Source: Halobacterium rubrum (GTDB lineage Archaea > Halobacteriota > Halobacteria > Halobacteriales > Halobacteriaceae). Taken from it: a stretch of 64,000 nt of DNA. Where the stretch lies: contig NZ_JAJQQZ010000001.1 of assembly GCF_021729015.1 (NCBI RefSeq), positions 992,001 through 1,056,000 on the forward strand, in the 5' to 3' direction. Shown here one piece after another: positions 43,167 through 50,319 of this stretch (its first letter is position 1; each line of letters opens with the position of its first letter). The translations under genes were made by a program, and so were the position numbers. A model generated the notes under the pieces. The model saw only the letters and a list, made by a program, of their open reading frames with translations. It had not been told where the DNA came from and did no database searches.

Positions 43167-43181
43167 ACCCCACCAGTTTGG
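43167..43181 (-). promoter_or_regulatory. bop-type UAS-like element upstream of crtB1
   Basis: ACCCCACCAGTTTGG on the plus strand fits the published H. salinarum UAS consensus ACCcnactagTTnGG with one lower-case mismatch. Read on the crtB1 strand it is CCAAACTGGTGGGG, the same core as at 43592 and 46042. It lies 80 bp before the crtB1 ATG and after the stop of the zinc-ribbon gene, so crtB1 is the likely target. Confidence 0.75.
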
Positions 43182-43195
43182 AGTGCTTATCTGGG

Positions 43196-43555
43196 CTAGT
43201 ACTCGTGGAACACCTCGCCGCAGCGACGGCACTCGATTCGCGCCGACCCGAACCACGGGTCGATCTTCTCCACTGGCCCGTGGCACTCCGGACAGACGCC
43301 CATGCCGCGGTCGTCCGCCGCGCGCACCGAGAGGTCCAGCAACAGGTCCTCCAGTTCCTCGATCTGTTCGCCCTGTTCCTCGACGAGGGCTTCGAGCTCG
43401 TCGACGCGCTGCTCGTAGGCCTCCGCCGAGTCGAGGTCCACGACCACGTCCTCGCTCTCGTCCGTCGTCGCGTCGGTGTCGGTGGTCACGGACGACTCCG
43501 TCGTCGCTTCGTCCACTGTCGCCGTGTCGGCCGTCTCGTCGGTGTCTTCGGTCAC
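43196..43555 (-). CDS. Coiled-coil zinc-ribbon protein in the bop locus
   Basis: 119 residues from a GTG at 43555; an ATG at 43588 is possible but would place the start against the UAS-like element. The N-terminal third is Thr/Asp/Glu-rich. Residues about 50-80 form a heptad-like coil (QRVDELEALVEEQGEQIEEL). The C-terminus is a zinc ribbon with VCPECHGPVE and IECRRCGEVFHEY. No enzyme motif is visible. It lies directly upstream of crtB1 and has its own UAS-like element, so it may be co-regulated with bacterio-opsin. A regulatory or assembly role is possible but unproven. Confidence 0.72.
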   Translation of the reverse strand: MTEDTDETADTATVDEATTESSVTTDTDATTDESEDVVVDLDSAEAYEQRVDELEALVEEQGEQIEELEDLLLDLSVRAADDRGMGVCPECHGPVEKIDPWFGSARIECRRCGEVFHEY

Positions 43556-43591
43556 GGCTAGTGGTCGGTGTTCTGTGGCTTCAAACACGGA

Positions 43592-43606
43592 CCAAACTGG
43601 TGGCCC
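43592..43606 (-). promoter_or_regulatory. bop-type UAS-like element upstream of the zinc-ribbon gene
   Basis: GGGCCACCAGTTTGG on the minus strand (CCAAACTGGTGGCC on the plus strand) shares twelve consecutive bases, CCACCAGTTTGG, with the crtB1 element 425 bp away. It ends 37 bp before the proposed GTG start, nearly the same spacing as the 39 bp between the UAS and start codon of bop. Confidence 0.6.
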
Positions 43607-43661
43607 CCGGAGTGTGTCTCGGCGTCCTGACAGCCGCTGGCGCGGTCTCGCGAGGACGCCC

Positions 43662-43829
43662 TCAGACCAGGCGACCCATGTAGACGCCGACGCCGACGAC
43701 GGCAGCCGCCATCCCGACGTTCAGCAGACCGGGAATCCGCTGGCCGCGCGAGACCCGGTAGAGGCCGAACGCCGCGATTGCGACCGCGACCATCACGTGC
43801 ACGCCGACGACGAGGTTCTGCTGTTCCAT
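43662..43829 (-). CDS. Small two-helix membrane protein (55 residues)
   Basis: The ATG at 43829 starts a 55-residue protein with two hydrophobic helices: LVVGVHVMVAVAIAAFGLY and LLNVGMAAAVVGVGVYMG, joined by the basic loop RVSRGQRIP. It is too short for most gene finders but is protein-like throughout and uses the codon pattern of its neighbours. A degenerate UAS-like stretch (CCCCAAACCCCGTGGG) lies about 35 bp upstream. Position in the retinal-protein locus suggests a membrane partner role; no function is known. Confidence 0.65.
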   Translation of the reverse strand: MEQQNLVVGVHVMVAVAIAAFGLYRVSRGQRIPGLLNVGMAAAVVGVGVYMGRLV

Positions 43830-43901
43830 ACGCCGAGTTCGGTCCTCGGGGCCTTCAACGGCACCCCAAACCCCGTGGGCCGGCTCGGGCGCTGGGTCGC
43901 G

Positions 43902-45980
43902 TCACGCCGACTCGCCGACCGACGGCTCGGTGCGGTCGACTGCCCGCCTGAGATGGTCCTGCTGGAGGACGAGGCCGTCGGCGTCCTCGGCGTCGAAATC
44001 CGTCTGGCGGAGGTGGTCTTCCATCGCGAGCAGGGCGGCCTCCCGGACGACGCCGGCGAGGTCGCTGCCGGTGTAGCCCGGCGTGGCGTCAGCGAGCGCG
44101 CCGGTGTCGACGCCGCCGCCGGTCGTGACGTCCGCGAGGTGCACGTCGAGGATGGCGGCCCGCGCGTCACGGTCCGGGACCGGGACCTCGACGCGCTTCT
44201 CGATGCGGCCCGGCCGGAGCAGCGCCGGGTCGACGGAGTCCGGGCGGTTCGTCGCCGCGAGCACGGCGACCTCGCCGCGGGCCGAGAGGCCGTCGAGCTC
44301 CGTCAGCAGCTGGGAGACGACGCGCTCTGCGGCGCCGGTGTCGGTGTCGCGGCGGGCCGGCGCGAGCGCGTCCAGTTCGTCGAGGAACACCACCGACGGG
44401 GCGAGCCGACGCGCGCGCTCGAAGAGCTCCCGGACGCCCTTCTCGCTCTCCCCGACGTACCGGTCCATCAGCTCGGGGCCGTCGACGGCCAGAAAGTTCG
44501 CGTTGGTCGACTCGGCGACCGCCTTCGCGAGCATCGTCTTCCCGGTGCCCGGCGGGCCGTAGAGGAGGACGCCGGACGGCGCGTCGGTGTCGAGGCGCTC
44601 GAAGAGGTCGGGGTACCGCTGTGGCCACTCGACGGTGCGCACGACCTCCCGTTTCGCGGGCTCCAGCCCGCCGATGTCGCGGTACGAGACCGACGGGCGC
44701 TCTACCGTGACCTCGCGCAGTGTGGAGGGGCCGACGGCGTCGAGCGCGGCGTCGACGTCCCGGGCCGCGACGACGGGGTCCCGGGCGGCGCTGCGGCCCA
44801 CGGCTCGGGTGGCCGCGTCGACGAGCACGGCTTCGAGGTCGGCGCCGGTGTAGCCGTGGGTCCGGGCGGCGACGGCGTCGAGGTCGACGTCGTCGTCGAT
44901 GCCGACGCCGTCGGCGTGGACGGCCAGGATCTCGCGGCGCGCGTCTGAGCCGGGGACGCCCACGCGCAGTTCACCGTCGAAGCGCCCGCCGCGCCGCAGC
45001 GCCGGGTCGACCGCGTCGGCGCTCGCCGCCTCCCCGACGACCACGAGGTCCTCGCGGTCCCGGACCTGGTCGAGCAGCCAGCCCAGACGGGACTCCGTTC
45101 GCGGGCTCCCGCCGCCACCGGCCTCGGGGTTGGGGGCGGCGGCCGGGAGGTCCTCGACGAACAGCACGGCCGGCGCGTCGTCGCTGGCGGCGCGCAGCAC
45201 GGCAGCCAGCGCGTCACGGTCGCGGGCGTCGACAGGCGTCACCTCGTGAACGGGCAGGCCCGCGCTGTCGGCGACCGTGTGGACGAGCAGCGTCTTCCCG
45301 GTGCCCGCAGGGCCGTGGACGAGCACGCCGGCAGGCGACCGCGCACCGACGTCCTCGAAGGCGTCGTCCACGAGCGGTGCGGCGACGAGCCGGCGGAGGG
45401 TCGCGCGCTCCTCGCGTAGCCCGCCGAGGCCACTCCGTGGACCGTCGGCAGCGGGAACTGGCTCGGCATCAGTTCCGCCGTCCTCGACTGGCTGGAGCGT
45501 CACCGTCGTCTCCGCGGTGGCCGTCACCGGTGAACCGGGCTCGGTCTCGACCACGTCGACGGCAACGACGACGGTCCCGCCGAACAGCCGGACGTTCACA
45601 CGGTCACCGACCGCCAGATGCCGGCCCGCGAGCGCTCGCGCGAGCGCGTCGGCGTCGCCCTCGAGCGCGGACGGCTGGGCGGGCGCGACCACGACTTCGG
45701 CAGCCGGCTCGGGATCGACACGGGCGATAGTGACGGCGTCGGTGTCGCCGACGTTCCGACGGACGTCGTCGCCGGCGAGTGCGCTGTCGGGGCCGAACGC
45801 GTCGCTGTCGGGGCCGACCGCCGCGACGGTGTCGTCGGCACCCTCGACGCGTACGGCGCCGCCGACAGCGACGCCGACGCGCTCCCGGGTCTCGGATGCG
45901 AGCCTGAGCTCCTTACCGTCGACTCCGGTCGCCCCGTCGTCGTTGCTCGAGTCCCGCAGGACCACTCGCGCTCGCGTCAT
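43902..45980 (-). CDS. CDC48-like double AAA ATPase in the bop locus
   Basis: 692 residues. The N-terminal 180 residues resemble a diverged CDC48 N-domain (VVLRDSSNDD, then ALARALAGRHLAVGDRVNVRLFGG). The first AAA domain has Walker A GPAGTGKT (223-230) but an altered Walker B, VLFVEDLP (272-279), where the usual DE is ED, so its hydrolysis may be weak. The second domain is canonical: GPPGTGKT (475-482), VVFLDELDAL, NRPDSVDPALLRPGR. It is much more diverged than the VAT protein at 53994. A UAS-like element lies 61 bp upstream, so a role in the purple-membrane programme is possible. Confidence 0.85.
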   Translation of the reverse strand: MTRARVVLRDSSNDDGATGVDGKELRLASETRERVGVAVGGAVRVEGADDTVAAVGPDSDAFGPDSALAGDDVRRNVGDTDAVTIARVDPEPAAEVVVAPAQPSALEGDADALARALAGRHLAVGDRVNVRLFGGTVVVAVDVVETEPGSPVTATAETTVTLQPVEDGGTDAEPVPAADGPRSGLGGLREERATLRRLVAAPLVDDAFEDVGARSPAGVLVHGPAGTGKTLLVHTVADSAGLPVHEVTPVDARDRDALAAVLRAASDDAPAVLFVEDLPAAAPNPEAGGGGSPRTESRLGWLLDQVRDREDLVVVGEAASADAVDPALRRGGRFDGELRVGVPGSDARREILAVHADGVGIDDDVDLDAVAARTHGYTGADLEAVLVDAATRAVGRSAARDPVVAARDVDAALDAVGPSTLREVTVERPSVSYRDIGGLEPAKREVVRTVEWPQRYPDLFERLDTDAPSGVLLYGPPGTGKTMLAKAVAESTNANFLAVDGPELMDRYVGESEKGVRELFERARRLAPSVVFLDELDALAPARRDTDTGAAERVVSQLLTELDGLSARGEVAVLAATNRPDSVDPALLRPGRIEKRVEVPVPDRDARAAILDVHLADVTTGGGVDTGALADATPGYTGSDLAGVVREAALLAMEDHLRQTDFDAEDADGLVLQQDHLRRAVDRTEPSVGESA

Positions 45981-46041
45981 CCCGTTCCCGCCTCCGGTAA
46001 CACGTGCTAGCTGTGAACTGACAGCCGCAAAGGGACACCCC

Positions 46042-46056
46042 CCAAACTGCTGGGGT
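46042..46056 (-). promoter_or_regulatory. UAS-like element upstream of the AAA ATPase
   Basis: On the minus strand ACCCCAGCAGTTTGG matches the UAS consensus except in the lower-case core; on the plus strand it is CCAAACTGCTGGGG. It is part of a larger inverted repeat (GACACCCC ... GGGGTGTC, 46035-46058). It lies 61 bp before the ATPase start at 45980 and 33 bp from the next UAS-like element, which faces the other gene. Confidence 0.6.
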
Positions 46057-46088
46057 GTCGCGGCCCCGAGCGGACTGTGTCACTCGCT

Positions 46089-46103
46089 ACCAAATTGATT
46101 GGG
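46089..46103 (+). promoter_or_regulatory. UAS-like element upstream of the SRPBCC gene
   Basis: ACCAAATTGATTGGG differs from the bop element ACCATACTGATTGGG in only two of fifteen bases. It lies 51 bp before the ATG at 46155. The likeness to the bop element is the strongest in the window. Confidence 0.65.
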
Positions 46104-46154
46104 CGGCGGAGTTACCCCCGGTGCACCCGACGTTCCTGTTGCCGTTACACAGCC

Positions 46155-46598
46155 ATGTTCACGGTCGAGCAACAGGTCCGCATCGACTCGCCGCCCGGTG
46201 AAGTGTTCTCCTTCCTCGACGACCCCCGGAACCACGTGAAAGTCACGCCCGGCCTCGTCGACGTCGCAGACGTGGAAGCGCTCGCCAGCGGCGGCAAACG
46301 TGCCGAGTACCGCTACAAGCTCGCCGGCGTCGAACTGGTCGGCGTCGTCGAGGACGTCGAACGCGTCCCCGGTAGCCGCCTCGTCCAGCGGCTCACTGGC
46401 GCCATCGACGGCACCATCACGTACGAACTCGCGGGTGACGACAACGACGACGACGGCGCCACCGACCTCACGTACGAGGCCGAGTACGACCTCCCCGACA
46501 CCGTCATCGAGTCGGTCCTCGCACCCATCGCGGAAGCCTACAACCGACGCGAAGCCAGAGCCACCGTCGAGAACCTCAAGACGTTCCTCGAGAACTGA
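46155..46598 (+). CDS. SRPBCC (START-like/CoxG-type) ligand-binding protein
   Basis: 147 residues from the ATG at 46155. FTVEQQVRIDSPPGEVFSFLDDPRNHVKVTPGL is the classical start of the SRPBCC fold. A curved sheet (AEYRYKLAGVELVGVVEDVE, GAIDGTITYEL) and the long C-terminal helix REARATVENLKTFLEN follow. The fold has a deep hydrophobic pocket that typically binds lipids, polyketides or isoprenoids, so retinal or a carotenoid is an attractive but unproven ligand. It is divergent from the AAA ATPase and has a bop-like UAS. Confidence 0.8.
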   Translation: MFTVEQQVRIDSPPGEVFSFLDDPRNHVKVTPGLVDVADVEALASGGKRAEYRYKLAGVELVGVVEDVERVPGSRLVQRLTGAIDGTITYELAGDDNDDDGATDLTYEAEYDLPDTVIESVLAPIAEAYNRREARATVENLKTFLEN

Positions 46599-46667
46599 CC
46601 GGTCGCGCGACCCCGCTTGCGACGCCGCCACGGTCCCCGCTGGCGACGCCTCGCCGGCTCCCCGCCG

Positions 46668-48665
46668 CTATTCTTCGAAGAACGCGCCTACGAGCTTCTG
46701 CTTGGCCGCCTGCAGGTGCTGGTGGTACGTCGACGGCACGATGTCCATCGACTCGGCGAGCTGTTTGCCCTCGGCGCGCCGCGGCCACTCGAAGTAGCCG
46801 CTCACGTACGCCTTCTGCAGCGCCGTGAGCTGGCGGTCGGTGAGTTCGCTGCGGAGCTCCTCCCGGAAGCCGTGGGGGGTCTGCTCGGGGTCGTCCTCGT
46901 GGTACGCGACCAGCTCGACGTCCTCGTAGGTCTCCCGGAGCGCGCTCAGAACGCGCCGGGCGGCGCCCTCCGTGCCGACCCGGACCTCCAGCTCGAGTGT
47001 CGAGCCGTCCGCGCGCATCGACCTCACCCGGCTCCCGAACTCCGAGAGCACGTCGACCAGCGGCGAGTTCTCGAGGCTGAACTGGACGACGCTCTCGTCG
47101 TCCGTCGACACGATTACCTCCGCGTCCAGCACGTCGTCGTAGGCCCGGGCGGCCTCGACGACGGCCTCGGCGTCGTCGTGGGGCGTGCTGACGAGCGTGA
47201 GCACGCCAGGCTCCTGGCTGTCCGCGATGGTGGCTTCCTGCTCGAACGTCGTGTCGACGGCCGCCGCGAGGTCGACCAGGAAGATGTCGTCGTCGGACAG
47301 CTCCACGCCGATGTTCAACACGGTGTCGGTGGCGATGGTGCGTCGCGTCAGCACGTCGTTGATGGACGCCCCGACAGTGCGCCCCAGCGACCGCAACAGG
47401 ACCTGCTCGCGGTCGTCGAGCAGCCGTTCCTCCGTCGCGACGGCGAGCACGCCGTACGTCGTCGAACGGTACGTCAGCGGCACGAGCACGCACCGCTCGC
47501 CGTCTCTCACGCCCGGCAGCGCCTCCGCCTCGTCGACCGTAGTGGCCTCCCGCTTCTCGAGGACCTCCCGGAGCGCGACGACGCACGCCGAGTCCCCGTC
47601 GAGAGAGAGGGTGGTGCCCCCGGCACCCTCGCAGTCGCCCGTCGCCTCCCGCACCTCGACGGTGTTCTCCGTCGCGTCGTACCGGCCGAGCCACGCGCCG
47701 GCGTACTCGCTGCCCGTCCCGACGCGCTCGGCGATGCTGCCCTCGATCTCCTCGCGGTTGTCGGCCCTGACGAGCGCCGACGTGACGTCGTTCACGAGGC
47801 CGTTCACGCGGTCCAGCAGCCGGTCCAGTGACTCGCGCTCGGCCTGCAGGTCCTGCTGGGCTTCCCGCCGCTCGGTGACGTCCATCTGGAAGCCGACGTA
47901 GTGGGAGACGTCGCCGTTCTCGTCGAAGATGGGGCTGATGGTCACCTGGTTCCAGAACAGCGACCCGTCGCGCCGGTAGTTCCGCAGAACGACCTCTGCG
48001 TCCCGCCGCTCGCCGATGGCCTCGCCGAACGCCGCGACCTTCTCCTCGTCGGTCCCCGGCCCCTGCAGGAAGCGGTGGTTCGCCCCGACGACCTCCTCGG
48101 CCGGATACCCCGTGATGTCCTCGAAGGAGTCGTTCATGTAGATGACCGGCTCCTCGGGGTTCTCGGCGTCCGAGATGGTGATGCCGATGGGCGCCTCGTC
48201 GAGCGCCTGCTCCTTGAGGCGGCGCTCGGCCTCCACCGTCAGGTCCGATATCGGCATCCGGGTGTCGCCCTCGGCGGCGTACGTCGGCACAGTGCTGTGG
48301 AGGCGTTCGACGACCGTCTCCGTCGCGTCGGCTGCGAACGACGGGACGAGCCCGGTGGCGTCGGCTTCGACGGCGCGCCGCGCCACCTCGCCGTCGACGG
48401 CCGTCGGCACCAGCACCACCGGCAGTTCGGCGTGTGTCTGTCGGACGGCCTCGAGGAACGCCACGCCGTCGAAGCCGTCGGCGACGTGGACCGCGACCAC
48501 GCAGTCGATGTCCGGGTCGTCCACGCGGTCGCGCGCGGCGACGAAGTCCCGTACCTGTGTCACCTCGAGGCGGTCGTCGTCGGCGAGGCTGCCGGCGGTC
48601 GGACCCGTCTCGGGGTCCTCGCCCGCGAACAGTACGCCGATCGTCTGTGTGTCTGTTGATGTCAT
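46668..48665 (-). CDS. bat: Bacterio-opsin activator Bat
   Basis: 665 residues. Domains in order: a receiver-like part (about 8-125), a PAS domain of LOV type (about 150-275, with GYPAEEVVGANHRFLQGPGTD), a GAF domain (about 285-440), the bacterio-opsin-activator beta domain (about 450-600) and the C-terminal HTH_10 (ELTDRQLTALQKAYVSGYFEWPRR, GKQLAESMDIVPSTYHQHL). Bat activates bop and carotenoid genes in response to low oxygen and light. At the place where LOV domains have the flavin-binding cysteine (NCRFLQ) this protein has His197. It is in an operon with brp, 22 bp apart. Confidence 0.94.
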   Translation of the reverse strand: MTSTDTQTIGVLFAGEDPETGPTAGSLADDDRLEVTQVRDFVAARDRVDDPDIDCVVAVHVADGFDGVAFLEAVRQTHAELPVVLVPTAVDGEVARRAVEADATGLVPSFAADATETVVERLHSTVPTYAAEGDTRMPISDLTVEAERRLKEQALDEAPIGITISDAENPEEPVIYMNDSFEDITGYPAEEVVGANHRFLQGPGTDEEKVAAFGEAIGERRDAEVVLRNYRRDGSLFWNQVTISPIFDENGDVSHYVGFQMDVTERREAQQDLQAERESLDRLLDRVNGLVNDVTSALVRADNREEIEGSIAERVGTGSEYAGAWLGRYDATENTVEVREATGDCEGAGGTTLSLDGDSACVVALREVLEKREATTVDEAEALPGVRDGERCVLVPLTYRSTTYGVLAVATEERLLDDREQVLLRSLGRTVGASINDVLTRRTIATDTVLNIGVELSDDDIFLVDLAAAVDTTFEQEATIADSQEPGVLTLVSTPHDDAEAVVEAARAYDDVLDAEVIVSTDDESVVQFSLENSPLVDVLSEFGSRVRSMRADGSTLELEVRVGTEGAARRVLSALRETYEDVELVAYHEDDPEQTPHGFREELRSELTDRQLTALQKAYVSGYFEWPRRAEGKQLAESMDIVPSTYHQHLQAAKQKLVGAFFEE

Positions 48666-48687
48666 GAAGTGAAGTCGAGAGTGGGAG

Positions 48688-49770
48688 TCAGGGGACGTAC
48701 CAGATGCCGCGAGTGCGGTCGAGCCACGCGCCGACCACGACGTGCGGGAGCGCGATGATGCTCACGAAGATGCTCCAGAACGCTACCAGGCCGACGAGCA
48801 GGCCGGCGCCGCCCAGCGGCTGCGGCGACAGCGTCCAGACGACGGCGGCCAACCCGAACGTGGCGACGCTTCCGACCACCAGCACGCCCCACGACGCCAG
48901 CGTGACGCGCTTCGGGTCGTCGGAGTCCAGCGCGTCCAGCAGGCCGCCGTCGTGGTCGTCCGGGTCGACTGCCGGCTCGTCGACGGCCGTCGAGCGCGCC
49001 ACCTGCCGGGCCGAGTACCACAGCGGGAAGTACAGGCCGACCGCGACCACGACGGGGACGATAGCGAAGTACGCGACGAGCAGCAGCGTCTCTGCGGCGT
49101 CCGCGAGGAACGAGCCCGTGCCGGCCGACCGGTGGTAGCCGAGCACGAGGTGCGCGACCAGGAGGCTGCCGAACCCGGCCCCGAGGTAGAGCCGGCTGGT
49201 CGCGGGGTCGCCGGCGACAGCCGACAGTGCCCCCGGCTCGAAGATGTTCACCATCACGGCGCTGAACGCGTAGAAGGTGTCCGTCCAGAACACCATCGGC
49301 ACCACCATCACGGCGCCGCCGCGCACGACGGCGGCCAGCCAGCGCTGCAGGCGCGTCCGCAAGTGGTCAGTCCCGTACAGGGCCTCCATGGACTGGACGC
49401 CGCCGAACCCGCCTTTCGCGACGGCGACGCTCACTGCGAGCGCGAGTCCGGCTACCGGCGCGACGAAGAACAGCGCCACGAACAGCGTGATGCCCACGAG
49501 GTACGTCACGACGTACGTCCCCTGGAAGGACGTCGCCCGCCGCCGCAGGTTCTCGAAGTGCTCGTAGCCGCCGTGCGGGAGATTCATCGCGACCATCCCC
49601 AGCAGGTAGACGCCGGCCTGTACCCGGAGCGGCACCGATAGCCCGGCCAGCCGCCCGACGCCGAACGCGGCGGCGACCACCACCAGCGACAGCCGGGACG
49701 CCGTCAGTGGCAGGCCGCCGGCGGCGTTCGGGACGAGCCACGCTGGGCCGAACTGCGACTCGTTGCTCAT
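48688..49770 (-). CDS. brp: Beta-carotene 15,15'-dioxygenase-like protein Brp
   Basis: 360 residues from the ATG at 49770; the ATG ten codons upstream is less likely. It is an integral membrane protein with about eight helices. Brp/Blh proteins are needed to convert beta-carotene to retinal. The conserved histidines appear in AMNLPHGGYEHFENL (His66, His71), VLGYHRSAG and SIIALPHVVVGAW (His343), fitting an iron site. A long acidic cytoplasmic loop (DEPAVDPDDHDGGLLDALDSDD) is an insert near residue 265. First gene of the brp-bat operon, divergent from brz. Confidence 0.94.
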   Translation of the reverse strand: MSNESQFGPAWLVPNAAGGLPLTASRLSLVVVAAAFGVGRLAGLSVPLRVQAGVYLLGMVAMNLPHGGYEHFENLRRRATSFQGTYVVTYLVGITLFVALFFVAPVAGLALAVSVAVAKGGFGGVQSMEALYGTDHLRTRLQRWLAAVVRGGAVMVVPMVFWTDTFYAFSAVMVNIFEPGALSAVAGDPATSRLYLGAGFGSLLVAHLVLGYHRSAGTGSFLADAAETLLLVAYFAIVPVVVAVGLYFPLWYSARQVARSTAVDEPAVDPDDHDGGLLDALDSDDPKRVTLASWGVLVVGSVATFGLAAVVWTLSPQPLGGAGLLVGLVAFWSIFVSIIALPHVVVGAWLDRTRGIWYVP

Positions 49771-49805
49771 GCTGCATACGTTGTCTCGTGCCAGCATCAA
49801 AAAAG

Positions 49806-49822
49806 ACCCCAGCTAGTGGGGT
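49806..49822. promoter_or_regulatory. Near-palindromic UAS between brp and brz
   Basis: ACCCCAGCTAGTGGGGT; read on the minus strand it is ACCCCACTAGCTGGG, one base from the upper- and lower-case UAS consensus ACCcnactagTTnGG. It lies 35 bp before the brp ATG and 49 bp before the brz GTG, so one symmetric site can serve both divergent operons. Confidence 0.78.
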
Positions 49823-49870
49823 GTTCCCCGGGGAGAATATTTAACCGGTGGGGCTACGGACCCCCGGACG

Positions 49871-50056
49871 GTGCCGATCACCGAACTTCAGTGTCCGCGG
49901 TGCGGGACGGAGGTCAAGATGGGGCTGCCGATGGGAGCGACTGTGAAATCCGTCACCGCCGCCGAGGAGCCGGAGCCATCCGACGACGACGGGAAGAAAC
50001 TGCGGGCGCTGCGCTGCCGGAACGACCACGAGTTCGCCGTCGTCTTCGAGTTGTGA
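49871..50056 (+). CDS. brz: Bacteriorhodopsin-regulating zinc-finger protein Brz
   Basis: 61 residues from the GTG at 49871. It begins PITELQCPRCGTEVKMG and ends LRALRCRNDHEFAVVFEL: two metal-binding pairs, CPRC and C-x3-H, make a single small zinc finger. In H. salinarum the protein encoded at this position between brp and bop is needed for expression of bop and crtB1. Same position, size and finger pattern support the name. A 4-bp overlap (GTGA) couples it to the next tiny gene. Confidence 0.88.
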   Translation: MPITELQCPRCGTEVKMGLPMGATVKSVTAAEEPEPSDDDGKKLRALRCRNDHEFAVVFEL

Positions 50057-50142
50057 GCGTCCGGCAGGCCGACCGACCACGGGGGAGACCCCCCGGCTCG
50101 CAGCCCCAGCTACGCAGTTATCGGGCCGATTCTCGGCCGTAA
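50053..50142 (+). CDS. brb: Tiny basic protein, candidate Brb
   Basis: 29 residues from a GTG that overlaps the brz stop by 4 bp. The product contains seven arginines, two aspartates and no lysine (RPRGRPPGSQPQLRSYR), so it is strongly basic. In H. salinarum a brz-brb operon encodes a small basic protein that influences bop transcription; position and charge agree. I recall the salinarum protein as longer, so this could be a shortened form. No other frame here gives a better candidate. Confidence 0.55.
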   Translation: MSVRQADRPRGRPPGSQPQLRSYRADSRP

Positions 50143-50265
50143 ACCGCTCGTTTTCGGACTGTTAGACGGCTCGTAACGGAGGGGTGCTCTATTTCGGTAC
50201 GGTCCGACGTGCAGCGCCACGCCAGGCCGACTGCCGAGAATCGCTCGGAGCGCTCCCGAGAACGT

Positions 50266-50280
50266 ACCATACTGATTGGG
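50266..50280 (+). promoter_or_regulatory. UAS of the bop promoter
   Basis: ACCATACTGATTGGG, 39 bp before the bop ATG. The stretch from here to the start codon, including GGTCGTGGAATTAC and CTCGTTAGGTGATATTGC, is close to the H. salinarum bop promoter as I remember it. There the UAS, a TATA-like box about 25-30 bp upstream and a start of transcription two bases before ATG have been mapped. Here the TATA-like region is about 50288-50302. Confidence 0.85.
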
Positions 50281-50319
50281 TCGTGGAATTACTCGCGTAT
50301 ACTCGTTAGGTGATATTGC

